A stretch of DNA of 43,087 bases from a virus. The stretch spans positions 1 through 43,087 of IMG/VR virus record IMGVR_UViG_3300035698_004852, one strand, 5' to 3'. The translations under genes and the position numbers were made by a program. The notes below the pieces were generated by a model. That model saw nothing but the letters and a program-made list of their open reading frames with translations. It did no database searches and had not been told where the DNA came from. Within the stretch, counting starts at the first letter, position 1. Each line of letters starts with the position of its first letter. This document shows, piece after piece, positions 30,801 through 39,488 of this stretch.

Positions 30801-33568
30801 TCTTGATAACAATATATTGGTAGTTGTTCGCTCTGAACTAAACTATTTTCTACATACCAATCTACAAAATCATTACTGTTTGCTCCGTCCCAAGAACAAG
30901 TTAAATCCTGAGTTGAATAAGCAGGGTCAGGACTAATACTCACGTTTTCAACCCAAAAACTATTTATGCTAAAATTAGTAGTGCTACTAAAAAAATCAGT
31001 ACCAACACTATTATTACACTTAATCGTAACATTATTATCTCCCTCTAACAAATTATTATCCAGTATAGACCAATAAATCCCCTCTTCATAGAATAATGGA
31101 GCAGTTCCATCTATTGCTTCATTAAATACTTCTTGCCACCCAGTACTATTATGACAATACATTATTTCATTACCTGTATAAGTACCTGCATGCCAATCTA
31201 ATAAAACCCTTAATTGTAAAATATCCTCATCAAAACAAGAAGATGGAATGCTTGAATTTTGAGTCAATGAAACAGAACCATCAGTATTTATTTTATATTG
31301 CCAAATAGCATTTTGAGCAGTAGTTGGCTTACTGTAATTCATATATATGTTTCCTACGTGTGCGGATGAACCTCCAAGTAATTGACCATCAGTGTCCCAA
31401 TCAGCATCATAGCCATTACTGCCAGGTCTAAGAGGCCAACCACCTGTTCCATCAGTAAAATCTCCAGACCAATTATAAGCACCAGTATCAAGTCCACCAC
31501 ACGCAGTACTCACGTTTGCAGTCTCTTGATAACAATAAGAACTTGCAGTATTATTAATCGTTACAGTAACGTTCGGACTTGCTTCAGTATAACCTGCACC
31601 GTTCAAACTATAACCGCACCAATCATAATCTGTTTCGTTACGCCAATCAAAAGTAATATTAGAAGCCTGAAATGCTTCAGCTTCACTAGGATTATACAAT
31701 TCAATAACACTCTGATGAACAGTAGCAGAAGTCATACTAACAGTACTATTACCACGAACACCAAAACCCTTACAAGAATAATTAATCAAATCACCAGAAC
31801 TAACACTATAAGAAAAGTTATCAACATTAACTTTTACTCCATCCTCATATTCTTCATACTTACTGTGAACGTAAGCATTATTGTTAACCGCACCAAACAA
31901 AAAGTAATAATCATCTTCATACACTTTCCAACTTTGACTAGCGTAAACTGATTTGTAAAAAGAATTATCGCTTTCGTTAAACGCATCAACCCCTCCATCC
32001 CCACTAACGTAAACGAAGTTTCCATCACCTAAAACATCAAGAACCGAACCAGATATTCCAGTTAAAGAAGTGTTAAGAGAAAAAGCTCCAACATTATATA
32101 CTTTAACATTAGTTCCTGAATCTCCAACGTAAACATGAACTCCATTAGAATACACTGCGTCATTATCATTCGTTCCAACAATTGTATCATGCAAAGCAAA
32201 AGAAGTTCTGTTATACACGTAAGTATCATCATCCTGACTAGCACCATAATAAAAATCATCATCAGCATAAGTTGCTAAATAATAATCTCCCGCATCAGTA
32301 TTAGTAGCAACAATAGTAAACGAATCACTTTTATTCATAACCACTAATTCAGCACCTCCAACACCACAAGCTAAATACAAATAATCATCATCAACATACA
32401 TACCTTCAATTCTTCCATTAGGAGTAGTTAAATTAAATGGATTGCTCAAATCAGTAGTGTTAAAAACGTAAACATCAGCAGTGTCAGCTCCAGCATACAA
32501 ATAATCATCATCAACAACTATATCATTTATGTCACTCGCAATGTTACTTAAATTAATTACGAAAGATTTATCAGTCCTGTTATAAACAGATATTGTTGCA
32601 TTAGCAGGAGAATAATCAATTGCAAAAAATAAGTAATCATCATTACTTGCAGAAGCTTTAGGATCATCCAATAAAGCAATTGTATGAGTTAATGCGAAAG
32701 TTTCATTAGGTGAATTGCTTTCATTCAAAACATTATCGTTGTACCATTTCCTGAAGTAAGTATAATTGTTTCCATCAGGATCAGTACCATTACAATAACC
32801 AAGAATGGTTTCATTATCTAACAAGTAAGTAGGGCCTATGCTTGCAGTAACGTTGAAATCTGTAACTTCTAATAATGGGTCAAACATTCTAACATCATAA
32901 GTTTCATAACTACTAATAGGTCTGTAACGAATTAATAATTTATCAGAAGCATATTTATTCTGACGAACTTTAGCATAATAAGCACCATCTCCCCACTCAA
33001 CCTTCATTCTATGTCCAAAACTAAAAGGACTAGTAACATCTTTAGACTCGCCATCATAAGTTATTTTATCAAACTCGAATAACACAATTTTGTTCTCACA
33101 ATTAAAACACTCAGAACTAACACTTATAGGAATAAGTTCAACATCAGTTACAGAACCATCATAAGTATATGTTTCTATTGTACTTATATTCTCTTTATAA
33201 AATGAAGTTCTTATTTGTTTACTTATATTTTTAACAATCACACTATTTTCGTACACCGGAATAATAGTTGCTCTCACACTACAAACTAAATCAATAGGGT
33301 CATCATCAGTACAAATCTTCTTATCTATCTTATCATAATTACGATTCATATAAGTAGTACCATCTAACAATTTCATACGTCCTTCAGCACCTAAAACCCA
33401 CGCACCATTAGGTCGTAATACAGTGTCCTCCCAAACATAAAATTTAGTAACAGTAGGCTCAACAACAATCTTAACGTTCTCAGGCATAAAAACATAGATA
33501 GAACTAGTTAAAATAACCATTAATAAAAGTGCGCCAAGCACAATCGTTGTTTTAGCTGATTTATTCAT
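27794..33568 (-). CDS. Giant membrane-anchored surface protein with beta-propeller and sugar-binding-type modules
   Basis: The 1924-residue protein opens with a signal anchor (TTIVLGALLLMVILTSSIYV). Residues about 300-570 are a beta-propeller of six or seven blades marked by DDDYLYAGADTADVYVFNTT, DDDYLYLACG and DDDFYYGAS. Then come Ig-like stretches and two copies of YCYQETANVSTACGGLDTG about 240 residues apart (31536 and 30812). Many NxS/T sequons and paired cysteines suggest a secreted, glycosylated protein. It lies between distal-tail and hub genes, where phages carry receptor-binding proteins, yet its N-terminus would place it in a membrane. Similar modules are, from memory, common in Woesearchaeota-type surface proteins. 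Confidence 0.65.
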   Translation of the reverse strand: MNKSAKTTIVLGALLLMVILTSSIYVFMPENVKIVVEPTVTKFYVWEDTVLRPNGAWVLGAEGRMKLLDGTTYMNRNYDKIDKKICTDDDPIDLVCSVRATIIPVYENSVIVKNISKQIRTSFYKENISTIETYTYDGSVTDVELIPISVSSECFNCENKIVLFEFDKITYDGESKDVTSPFSFGHRMKVEWGDGAYYAKVRQNKYASDKLLIRYRPISSYETYDVRMFDPLLEVTDFNVTASIGPTYLLDNETILGYCNGTDPDGNNYTYFRKWYNDNVLNESNSPNETFALTHTIALLDDPKASASNDDYLFFAIDYSPANATISVYNRTDKSFVINLSNIASDINDIVVDDDYLYAGADTADVYVFNTTDLSNPFNLTTPNGRIEGMYVDDDYLYLACGVGGAELVVMNKSDSFTIVATNTDAGDYYLATYADDDFYYGASQDDDTYVYNRTSFALHDTIVGTNDNDAVYSNGVHVYVGDSGTNVKVYNVGAFSLNTSLTGISGSVLDVLGDGNFVYVSGDGGVDAFNESDNSFYKSVYASQSWKVYEDDYYFLFGAVNNNAYVHSKYEEYEDGVKVNVDNFSYSVSSGDLINYSCKGFGVRGNSTVSMTSATVHQSVIELYNPSEAEAFQASNITFDWRNETDYDWCGYSLNGAGYTEASPNVTVTINNTASSYCYQETANVSTACGGLDTGAYNWSGDFTDGTGGWPLRPGSNGYDADWDTDGQLLGGSSAHVGNIYMNYSKPTTAQNAIWQYKINTDGSVSLTQNSSIPSSCFDEDILQLRVLLDWHAGTYTGNEIMYCHNSTGWQEVFNEAIDGTAPLFYEEGIYWSILDNNLLEGDNNVTIKCNNSVGTDFFSSTTNFSINSFWVENVSISPDPAYSTQDLTCSWDGANSNDFVDWYVENSLVQSEQLPIYCYQETANVSTACGGLDTGTYDYTGAGDVLGAYDGVWTTSGFMDKNENISINYTIPDGLVSAIWETKLDSFTLRDNHTVPSDCLSGSTLELQIKNGDAYAIYTLTCYNGSEFINIRNATASAWPAYEEAMWWNMSGKDTLDSSYFNATNNVSCNVTPNDGTGNGTMVSDSIVISKNVTINFEIESYVDNNSKYEIGTSPELKCWLSEADGTINYTDIVDINIGLQDYGDNYTSGAGVYKYNFTIPYVEIDEFSNSTGGDLVTAYNVSGNSSFWFTMKNWSEVLNATFDVYAYDDQTDYLIDILDDGVTDFYLRGVLSGAVLTENRFSDDTTVNVYDLISSSTDTENVELSMIDTFSDNISLSINASSANPVELDYTEWWNGSVYTYSEDGDFPLFMLDNLYTEVSGRWNYEQDDSGVTSEYDAATHSVYSTSETDTDGVCSASGESSYGETNVGWVNSKSLNLENKDRVDFDIHLYAYSTLGNDGCVAYSEATARSKIILINDDAGASSGTTLIECDSVNGNAEETGSLDACDISGPGASAYVDISLIREGLTDQWNVYWDDVYKKTINIPDGNVNVEGYAYSFGYCKYDGSCTSAGNSTGIAYIEDIQYGGFGSNESAGNYSDGFYTYQSKVLLNSSPDNTISVIPTFNSLTNPSCDINFYVSANNGTNWTLVTTGSYWEFDVAGTEVAYKIEINQTDNETTPCGVYEVDIVVPATYVTNATIYFGSTSYDASYAYDGTLNETNTPATFSFSSNYLADYIRDSCDSDETTCDVPMIISRTSGSSGLLTVYNLSFPLSVSELLVSGSVINDYLDTCEEDCTINNSVNSSAGVTEFRELAVRYYGSGDITVGCENDEYNLSSNDKSFDLRYSPVDVSYGSSNIYNVDFYPLTVNHKNLQPFGQSSTVPIFSVDSDAGEDSLDLYMYYNESIDSCFTVWANNVYDYTGGSVLSNTLDQLLCDNMSIGGSCNIWMWVNLTSCTTVGLPNFEFNTLCEDCLIVDDALVGD
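30750..31540 (-). repeat. Duplicated cysteine-rich module in the giant surface protein
   Basis: The two module starts (YCYQETANVSTACGGLDTG) are encoded near 31536 and 30812 on the - strand. Each is followed by an IWxxK strand, a CF/CL segment and a (Y)EE...WW/YW segment. The DNA of the two starts differs at several third positions, so the duplication is old. Confidence 0.6.
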
Positions 33569-33586
33569 TGTATCATTTCTCTATAA

Positions 33587-33949
33587 TCATTCTTCAATAA
33601 GCCTGAGGCTGTAACGATTACTCATTTGATTCTCGCCCTTATCTTGAAATTTTAAACTCCCAGGTTCTAAAATATATGTGCCATTATGCAAACCATCAAC
33701 GTAAGCATGGAAATCAGAATCATCTAAAGCTTCCATATTTGCTCTATTAGTATCAACATTAGCTTTAGTTGTCCCCTTAATTATTCCTGAAATATCTAGT
33801 TCCCATTGTTTACTAGCTAACCCTATAATAGGAATTTGAGTAAGTGTCTTCCCCATAACTTGTTTAAGCTTCTTCTGTTTACTAGAAGGTGAACAAGTAG
33901 GAACATTAAGTACCACCCCATTAAATGTAATTTCTGTTGCGTATGCCGT
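33587..33949 (-). CDS. Distal-tail-like protein, start uncertain
   Basis: The frame continues without a stop from the tape-measure TAA (33964-33962) to 33587. A GTG at 33916 would start MVLNVPTC, but the 15 upstream codons read TAYATEITFNGV, a strand that fits the fold. No ATG, GTG or TTG exists there. GAGGAG at 33961-33956 is followed by ACG at 33949 with a 6-base spacer, a possible start. The protein (up to about 120 residues) has WELDISGIIKG and NGTYILEPGSLKFQDKG. Its position after the tape measure fits Dit. Confidence 0.5.
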   Translation of the reverse strand, partial: TAYATEITFNGVVLNVPTCSPSSKQKKLKQVMGKTLTQIPIIGLASKQWELDISGIIKGTTKANVDTNRANMEALDDSDFHAYVDGLHNGTYILEPGSLKFQDKGENQMSNRYSLRLIEE

Positions 33950-33961
33950 TTTAATCTCCTC

Positions 33962-36900
33962 TTATATAGCTCTTAATTCTCTACGTAAACTTTCAGCAAA
34001 CTGATAAGCGAACTCGTTTGCATCACCACTAACTCCTGAAATATTAATATTTGAAATCTGCACTCCGCTACCGCCTAATGCATCAGTATCTTTCATACCA
34101 ACAAGAGTATCATCACCACTGAAAGCTATTGGCTTTTGACCAGGTCTCATAACAAAATCATCATATTTATTTTGAATATTACTACTATAATCAGTAACAC
34201 TTCCACCAGCAGGTAAATTAGATAATTGTGATAATTCATTTTCAGAATATAAGTTTTCAGCAGTGCCTCTATTACCAGTATATGCAAAAGAATCTCTAGC
34301 TATAGTTCCAGCATCAGTAGTTATTTTAGCCAAAAATGCTTGAGGGTCAAAATTCCCCCATTTATCTACAGTGCTTCCATCAGTACTACTAGTTTCTGTA
34401 ACATCGTCAGTAGATTCAATAGATTTAATAGCTCTTGCGGCTTCTTTAGCTGACTCAACCATAACATCAAACCTATCTATAATTTTATCTATTGAAATAA
34501 CTATATCATCATAAGCAGTTTTCTGTCCTGCTAATTCTTCAGTTAATCTATTTACTTCATCTTGATGTATTTTTATAATATCTACTAACTCAGCTTGAGC
34601 TTCCCATTGTTCTTGTAAACTATCAATTACTTCCCCAGATGAATCATAAATACCATTAGCCGCTTCCTCATGCTCTTGAGCCGCGAACTTAACATCATCT
34701 TCCATTTCACCATAATACAATTTATAAGCATCACTAAGATTTCTTATAACTTCCTCAACGTTCTCATACTTATCAGTATCTGTATCATTACTGTCGTCAA
34801 ACTTAGAAGTAGATAATAACAAAGTTTGATATTTAGTAATAGCTCCAGAAACATTAGTAGCCATTTGATTACCACTAGAAACTGTTTGTCTAATAAATTC
34901 AGAAACTGTTTCAACCCAAGAATCATACGTAGTTTTACTGTTAGCAACAGCACTATCAACGTTCATAATCTCATCATATAATAATTCATAACCATGAGTA
35001 CTTCTAGCCAACATCTGTTGAATATAAGCTTGAGCATCGCCAATACCTCTATCAGAAAGTTTTTGTTGTAAAAGCCATCTTTCTCCAGCCGCCATAAGCT
35101 TTTCTGTAGCAGTCTGGTCTTCATATCTAGCACTTGTAAGATTAGAAATAAGCTTATTAACTTCTTTTAATTCTGCTTTATATTTAGATAACTCAGCTCG
35201 TTCGTCCTTTAAATCTCTAGTAGTCTCTTTAATAACAATTGCAAGTGCTGATTTATCATCTTCTAACTGTTCAAGCACAGGAATTAAATCTTCCATTTCA
35301 GTTTTAAGAGAATTAATCGCACTCCAAGCTTCTCCTAAATCTTCAGAAATATCAAACTGTTCTCCTAATTTACCTTCTTCGCCTAACATTACAGACCACT
35401 GAGCAATCTCTTCCATAGCAGTAGACACATCTTTTAAAACAGTTTTTAACGTTTCAAACTGTTTATAAGAAGATATATCTTTATACTTATCAACCAAATC
35501 TCCAGTAATATTATTAACTGCTTTTGTTCCAGCCGCTAAAGCTGTTAAATGATTTTCAGCATCAACCATTTGTTGCAAAATATATCTCCAATATTGCCTT
35601 TCTTCCAGAGATAAATCGTTTAAAACCTCTTGTCCATTAATAACGTTAATTAAAGAACTAGCTCTATCACTTATTATAGAATCAATATCATTCTGAGTGT
35701 TACCTTGTTTTTCTAAAATAGCTTGTTCTTCTTTTGACATAAAAACTATATCTGTAAGAGTTAAAGCACCATTTTCAAACGCTCTATTAACGTCAGTCAT
35801 TACTTTAGCGCCTGCTCCTTCTAATGTCGAAAACATGGCAGTAACTGCATTACTATAATCAGCAACTTCATTTCTATCAAAAATTATACCCATAGCAGAT
35901 AAATCATCTAAACTATTAAATTCTGAACCTAGATTCTTTATTGCATCCTTAACAGTCATAGTAGCCTCTCCTATTTCAATAATAGAGTCTAATTCTATTT
36001 TCTGAGTGTCTATTAATTCTTCTAGATTTTGTTTAGCAACAACAGCATTTAAAGATATCTGACCACGTTGTTCTGTTCTAGCTCTGTCCAACACTGACAT
36101 ATTCTCTGTGATTTCTTTATCCATCATAGAGAACTTTATATTATCAATACTAGTATCTCTTTCTTCCGGAGTGTCTGGAAATACCAATTTTCCTCTATTA
36201 GCTTCATATGAAGCCGTAGCCTTTTCCGTAGCATCAGAAGTGGCTAACATTTGCATCTCATTCTCTCTAAGAACAACGTTAATATCTCTAATTCTATTAG
36301 CAGTAGAACTGGCATCTATTTCTGAAAAAAAACTATCTACCCATCCTGAATTATCATCAGACAGTAATTTAACAGATGTTTTAATACCTTCAACAACTTC
36401 TTTCATTTTAAGAGAAGTAGTATCAGAAATCTCTGCCGCTTTCTCCATAGCATAAGTGCTATCATCTAAAGCCGCTGTAAATCCTTTAATACTTCCTTCA
36501 CCATCATTAAAAGACTTAGTTAACGCACTCATAGACCTTGAACCACGAGTTTGGAAAATCTCTACCAATGCCGCAGTTTTTTGTTCATCTGGAAGTAATT
36601 CTAAAACTGAACCGAACTCTGCAACAATTTGAGTCATGTCTTTCATTTCTCCCGAAGCAGTGAAGAAAGATATTCCTAAACTTCTCATAATCTTTACAGC
36701 TTTATCAGAAGGACTAATCATTTGCGTCATCATAGCCGCAAAAGAAGTACCAGCTTTAGAAGCTCCTAAACCAGTATTACTTAGAATTGCCAAAGAAGCC
36801 GCTGTTTCTTCAAAAGATAGTCCTGCTTGAGCCGCAAGAGGACCAGCATAAGACATAGAAACTCCAAACGTCTCAACATCAGCCGCACTTAAATTAGCCG

Positions 36901-37726
36901 CTTTAGCTAACACACTAGTTATTCTTTCTGCTTCACCTGCATCCAAACTAAACTGGTGCATCATCTGCGCAACCATTTCAGTAGCAGTAGCTAAATCAGT
37001 AAATCCAATAATAGCCAAATCTTGTATAGCAGGCATAGCTCTCATAGCATCTGCAGCAGAAAATCCTTGTTTTGTAAACTCTAAATATGATTCTCCTAAT
37101 TCTTCCAATGAAAAAATAGAATTTTTAGAAATAGACTCTATATTTTCTTTAATAACTTTTGCTGATACTCCCGAAACTACTTCAATACGTTTAAATAGTA
37201 ATTCAGTTTCCATGCCCCACTGAGCAAGTTTAACAAAAGGATACGCTACAGCGGCTGCCGCCATAAGAACGAAACCAACATTAACCATAGTCCAACGAAG
37301 TTCATTCATTGACTTGTTAAGATTATCAACTGCTGGAATTCCACTAAGCCACATCTTTTTATTTTTATCAAGAGATTTGGTCATAGTATTAGTAACACTA
37401 ACAGTTTTAGTTCCATCAGAATAAGATTTAGTTATACTCTTTTGGTGTGATTGTATAGCTTTAGTATTGCTATCCACCTGATTTTTATAACGTTCTGTTG
37501 TCTTACCTACTTGTTTAAATTTAGAATCTGCTTTACCAAGAGTATCAATAAGTCTTTGTTCGTCCTTAGTTAAATCCTTAACTGACTTAGTAAGTTGAAC
37601 ATTGCTTTTAGCAACCTGTTTACCACTAGCTTTAACTGCATTTAATTGTTTAACAGCGGCTGCTCCGCCTAATGTTCTAAATAGTATGTTTGTAACCAGA
37701 CTATTACTACTTCCTTCTCCTACCAT
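33962..37726 (-). CDS. Tail tape measure protein
   Basis: The 1254-residue protein starts MVGEGSSNSLVTNILFRTLG. It contains a TP901-type core: FKRIEVVSGVSAKVIKENIE, SLEELGESYLEFTKQGFSAA, AANLSAADVETFGVSMSYAG, SLAILSNTGLGASKAGTSFA, and EIFQTRGSRSMSAL. One hydrophobic stretch near residues 150-165 (MVNVGFVLMAAAAVAYPFVK) and long coiled coils follow. Its length would set tail length; by the usual 1.5 angstrom per residue it predicts a tail of roughly 190 nm. The start overlaps the stop of the frameshifted chaperone (TAATG). Confidence 0.92.
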   Translation of the reverse strand: MVGEGSSNSLVTNILFRTLGGAAAVKQLNAVKASGKQVAKSNVQLTKSVKDLTKDEQRLIDTLGKADSKFKQVGKTTERYKNQVDSNTKAIQSHQKSITKSYSDGTKTVSVTNTMTKSLDKNKKMWLSGIPAVDNLNKSMNELRWTMVNVGFVLMAAAAVAYPFVKLAQWGMETELLFKRIEVVSGVSAKVIKENIESISKNSIFSLEELGESYLEFTKQGFSAADAMRAMPAIQDLAIIGFTDLATATEMVAQMMHQFSLDAGEAERITSVLAKAANLSAADVETFGVSMSYAGPLAAQAGLSFEETAASLAILSNTGLGASKAGTSFAAMMTQMISPSDKAVKIMRSLGISFFTASGEMKDMTQIVAEFGSVLELLPDEQKTAALVEIFQTRGSRSMSALTKSFNDGEGSIKGFTAALDDSTYAMEKAAEISDTTSLKMKEVVEGIKTSVKLLSDDNSGWVDSFFSEIDASSTANRIRDINVVLRENEMQMLATSDATEKATASYEANRGKLVFPDTPEERDTSIDNIKFSMMDKEITENMSVLDRARTEQRGQISLNAVVAKQNLEELIDTQKIELDSIIEIGEATMTVKDAIKNLGSEFNSLDDLSAMGIIFDRNEVADYSNAVTAMFSTLEGAGAKVMTDVNRAFENGALTLTDIVFMSKEEQAILEKQGNTQNDIDSIISDRASSLINVINGQEVLNDLSLEERQYWRYILQQMVDAENHLTALAAGTKAVNNITGDLVDKYKDISSYKQFETLKTVLKDVSTAMEEIAQWSVMLGEEGKLGEQFDISEDLGEAWSAINSLKTEMEDLIPVLEQLEDDKSALAIVIKETTRDLKDERAELSKYKAELKEVNKLISNLTSARYEDQTATEKLMAAGERWLLQQKLSDRGIGDAQAYIQQMLARSTHGYELLYDEIMNVDSAVANSKTTYDSWVETVSEFIRQTVSSGNQMATNVSGAITKYQTLLLSTSKFDDSNDTDTDKYENVEEVIRNLSDAYKLYYGEMEDDVKFAAQEHEEAANGIYDSSGEVIDSLQEQWEAQAELVDIIKIHQDEVNRLTEELAGQKTAYDDIVISIDKIIDRFDVMVESAKEAARAIKSIESTDDVTETSSTDGSTVDKWGNFDPQAFLAKITTDAGTIARDSFAYTGNRGTAENLYSENELSQLSNLPAGGSVTDYSSNIQNKYDDFVMRPGQKPIAFSGDDTLVGMKDTDALGGSGVQISNINISGVSGDANEFAYQFAESLRRELRAI

Positions 37727-38291
37727 TATTTCTTTTTACCTTTTTTACTATTTTTTTCTAACTTCTTTTGCTCTCTATTAAACGCATCAACAAGTACGTC
37801 AATCTCACTATACGTTAAGCGTCCTAAATTGAAGAAATTATACCCATAATTATGTAAGAACAGAATTAAATCGCCTTCTTCTCGCTTTGACTTAATTCTT
37901 CGGAGTTTTTTGCAAAAGCATCCTCTCGTTCTTTCATAGCTTGTTTTTGAGTCTTACCTTTACCTATAGCTAAACCACTCTCTGATAATATTGTATTAAC
38001 TATAAGACTTACTATAGGTCTCATAAATTCAATATCTTTCTTTTCAAACTTAGGATTTAAACAATGTTTAATTATTAATTCAGCATCTTTATCTACATAA
38101 TGTTCAGTTTCTAAAACTTCTGTAGAAAGCTTTCTTAACTCACCACGCATTAACGGAGTCATAACAATAGTTTCATTCTTATACTTTTCATAATCTTCGT
38201 TGTCTTCATCAATAAACAATTCCACTTCCATAGGAATTAATTTTCCTTCCTCATCACGAGGATACAATACCGCTTCTCTCTTTAGTGTCAT
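37726..38291 (-). CDS. Tail assembly chaperone, -1 frameshift product (GT type)
   Basis: From 38291 the zero frame runs 129 codons to the slippery A-AAA-AAC (37911-37905). A -1 shift then continues 59 codons without a stop (LRRIKSKREEGDLILFLHNY, SEIDVLVDAFNREQKKLEK) to a TAA at 37728-37726. That TAA overlaps the tape-measure ATG. The layout equals lambda G/GT: a short and a long chaperone from one mRNA, immediately before the tape measure. The long form should be about 188 residues. Confidence 0.85.
37866..38291 (-). CDS. Tail assembly chaperone, unshifted product (G type)
   Basis: ATG at 38291 follows AGGTGA. The 141-residue short form has MTLKREAVLYPRDEEGKLIP, VMTPLMRGELRKLSTEVLET and VSLIVNTILSESGL, then a charged tail. 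Acidic, helical and between the major tail protein and the tape measure, it fits the G-type chaperone that coats the tape measure during tail assembly. Confidence 0.8.
   Translation of the reverse strand: MTLKREAVLYPRDEEGKLIPMEVELFIDEDNEDYEKYKNETIVMTPLMRGELRKLSTEVLETEHYVDKDAELIIKHCLNPKFEKKDIEFMRPIVSLIVNTILSESGLAIGKGKTQKQAMKEREDAFAKNSEELSQSEKKAI
37905..37911 (-). promoter_or_regulatory. Programmed -1 frameshift site A-AAA-AAC
   Basis: On the - strand the heptamer lies in codon register X-XXY-YYZ (GCA AAA AAC). The zero frame continues only 12 codons to a stop, whereas the -1 frame stays open to the tape-measure start. Confidence 0.88.
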
Positions 38292-38321
38292 TTTATTTTC
38301 TCACCTATTATTTATTTTATT

Positions 38322-38361
38322 AAAATTAAAAAAAAAGAAAAAAAAGGACTAAGTTTAGTCC
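38322..38361 (-). terminator. Hairpin-plus-T-tract terminator after the major tail protein gene
   Basis: On the - strand GGACTAA-AC-TTAGTCC (38361-38346), containing the TAA stop of the major tail protein, is followed by long T-runs to 38322. Downstream genes of the operon are therefore likely transcribed less than the major tail protein. Confidence 0.75.
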
Positions 38362-39464
38362 GAATAGTCATTCTCATTGTCAACTATATATAGCTTAGAT
38401 GCTTCAACAAAAACTCCAATGTTTTCAGTTATAATATCTTCTGGAGAACCAGCAATATTTATATCATTAAACAAGCAATTTCTTAAAACAATTCTCATCC
38501 AATCATCTGTTACCAGTTTAGGGTCTGAACCAATTGCTCCACTTCTAACAAAATCAAGCACTATACTATAAGAAGTAAGTGTAGACTGGTCAGTTGTAGC
38601 ACTCTCAGAACCTAGGAATCTCTGATACATTGTTTTATCTGCAAAGTGTAGATTCAAACTTGCTTCGTAATCTCTACCCTTTGGAATTAGTTGTTTCAAA
38701 CCTCTAAGAGTTTGATGTGTAGACGTAGTTCCTGAAACATACCAAATAGCTTCTAAGTTATTATTTACACTAACATCGAAACTATTAACTTCAGCAAGTC
38801 TAGAACCTGTACCTATTGTATCATATGATGTTATTTCACCAGTTGTTGCATATACAATTCCTTGATAAAATACATAAGGGTCGTCTGTGCTTTCTGTAAC
38901 AGAAGTTTTACCTGCTGTAGAAACCGTTACTCCCTGAGCTTGCCAATCAACACTGACTTTTACTGGTTCATCAACTGCACCACTAATACCCATTGTGTTC
39001 ACTCTACAACCATCATATAATCTATGTAAGTTTTTAGAGCTGTAATCTGCATCTCCACATGTACCTTCATCATCTGCGAATTCCAACGAGAAACTTGGAA
39101 AACAATCTACTGTAGGTGAAGCCGCGCTTCCCATTACGTGTAAATATGCTGTACCAGCTCCGCCAGTGTGAATTCTAGGACCTGAATCTACTGTTGCTGT
39201 AGTTGCTGTATCTTCTGACCATCCTTGTCTTAAGAATGTTCCGTCTTGAAGAAAATAGTCGAAACTACCTGTTATTTCAAACTTGCCAGGAACTATATTA
39301 TTATAATCTCTGGTTCCGCCCAAAGTTCTTACTTTTATAAGCGAGTTTGACTCTGTTGGATTAACTGACTGTACAAGTCCCATAGAACGATTAATCGTTC
39401 CTGATGAACCATAAGCAGTCTCATTGCCCCAAAAAAGGCTTTGTTTGTAGCCGGAATTTACCAT
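38355..39464 (-). CDS. Major tail (tube) protein
   Basis: ATG at 39464 follows GGTGATG. The 369-residue protein starts MVNSGYKQSLFWGNETAYGS, has VRTLGGTRDYNNIVPGKFEI and GSFDYFLQDGTFL, typical of tube proteins, and ends with FVEASKLYIVDNENDYSD. A mid-chain stretch (VKVSVDWQAQGVTVSTAG, VNSFDVSVNNNLEAIWYVSG) gives a second beta domain. Its place before the chaperone and tape measure supports the call. It is likely one of the most abundant proteins, which fits the terminator after its stop. Confidence 0.87.
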   Translation of the reverse strand: MVNSGYKQSLFWGNETAYGSSGTINRSMGLVQSVNPTESNSLIKVRTLGGTRDYNNIVPGKFEITGSFDYFLQDGTFLRQGWSEDTATTATVDSGPRIHTGGAGTAYLHVMGSAASPTVDCFPSFSLEFADDEGTCGDADYSSKNLHRLYDGCRVNTMGISGAVDEPVKVSVDWQAQGVTVSTAGKTSVTESTDDPYVFYQGIVYATTGEITSYDTIGTGSRLAEVNSFDVSVNNNLEAIWYVSGTTSTHQTLRGLKQLIPKGRDYEASLNLHFADKTMYQRFLGSESATTDQSTLTSYSIVLDFVRSGAIGSDPKLVTDDWMRIVLRNCLFNDINIAGSPEDIITENIGVFVEASKLYIVDNENDYSD

Positions 39465-39488
39465 TGAACATCACCACTTGTTATATTT

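Noticed and set aside
31382-31951. 189-codon + strand ORF inside the giant gene
   Set aside because: Isoleucine/serine/threonine-rich mirror of the coding strand, no ribosome-binding site.
36108-36455. 115-codon + strand ORF
   Set aside because: Antisense to the tape measure protein; composition is that of a shadow frame.
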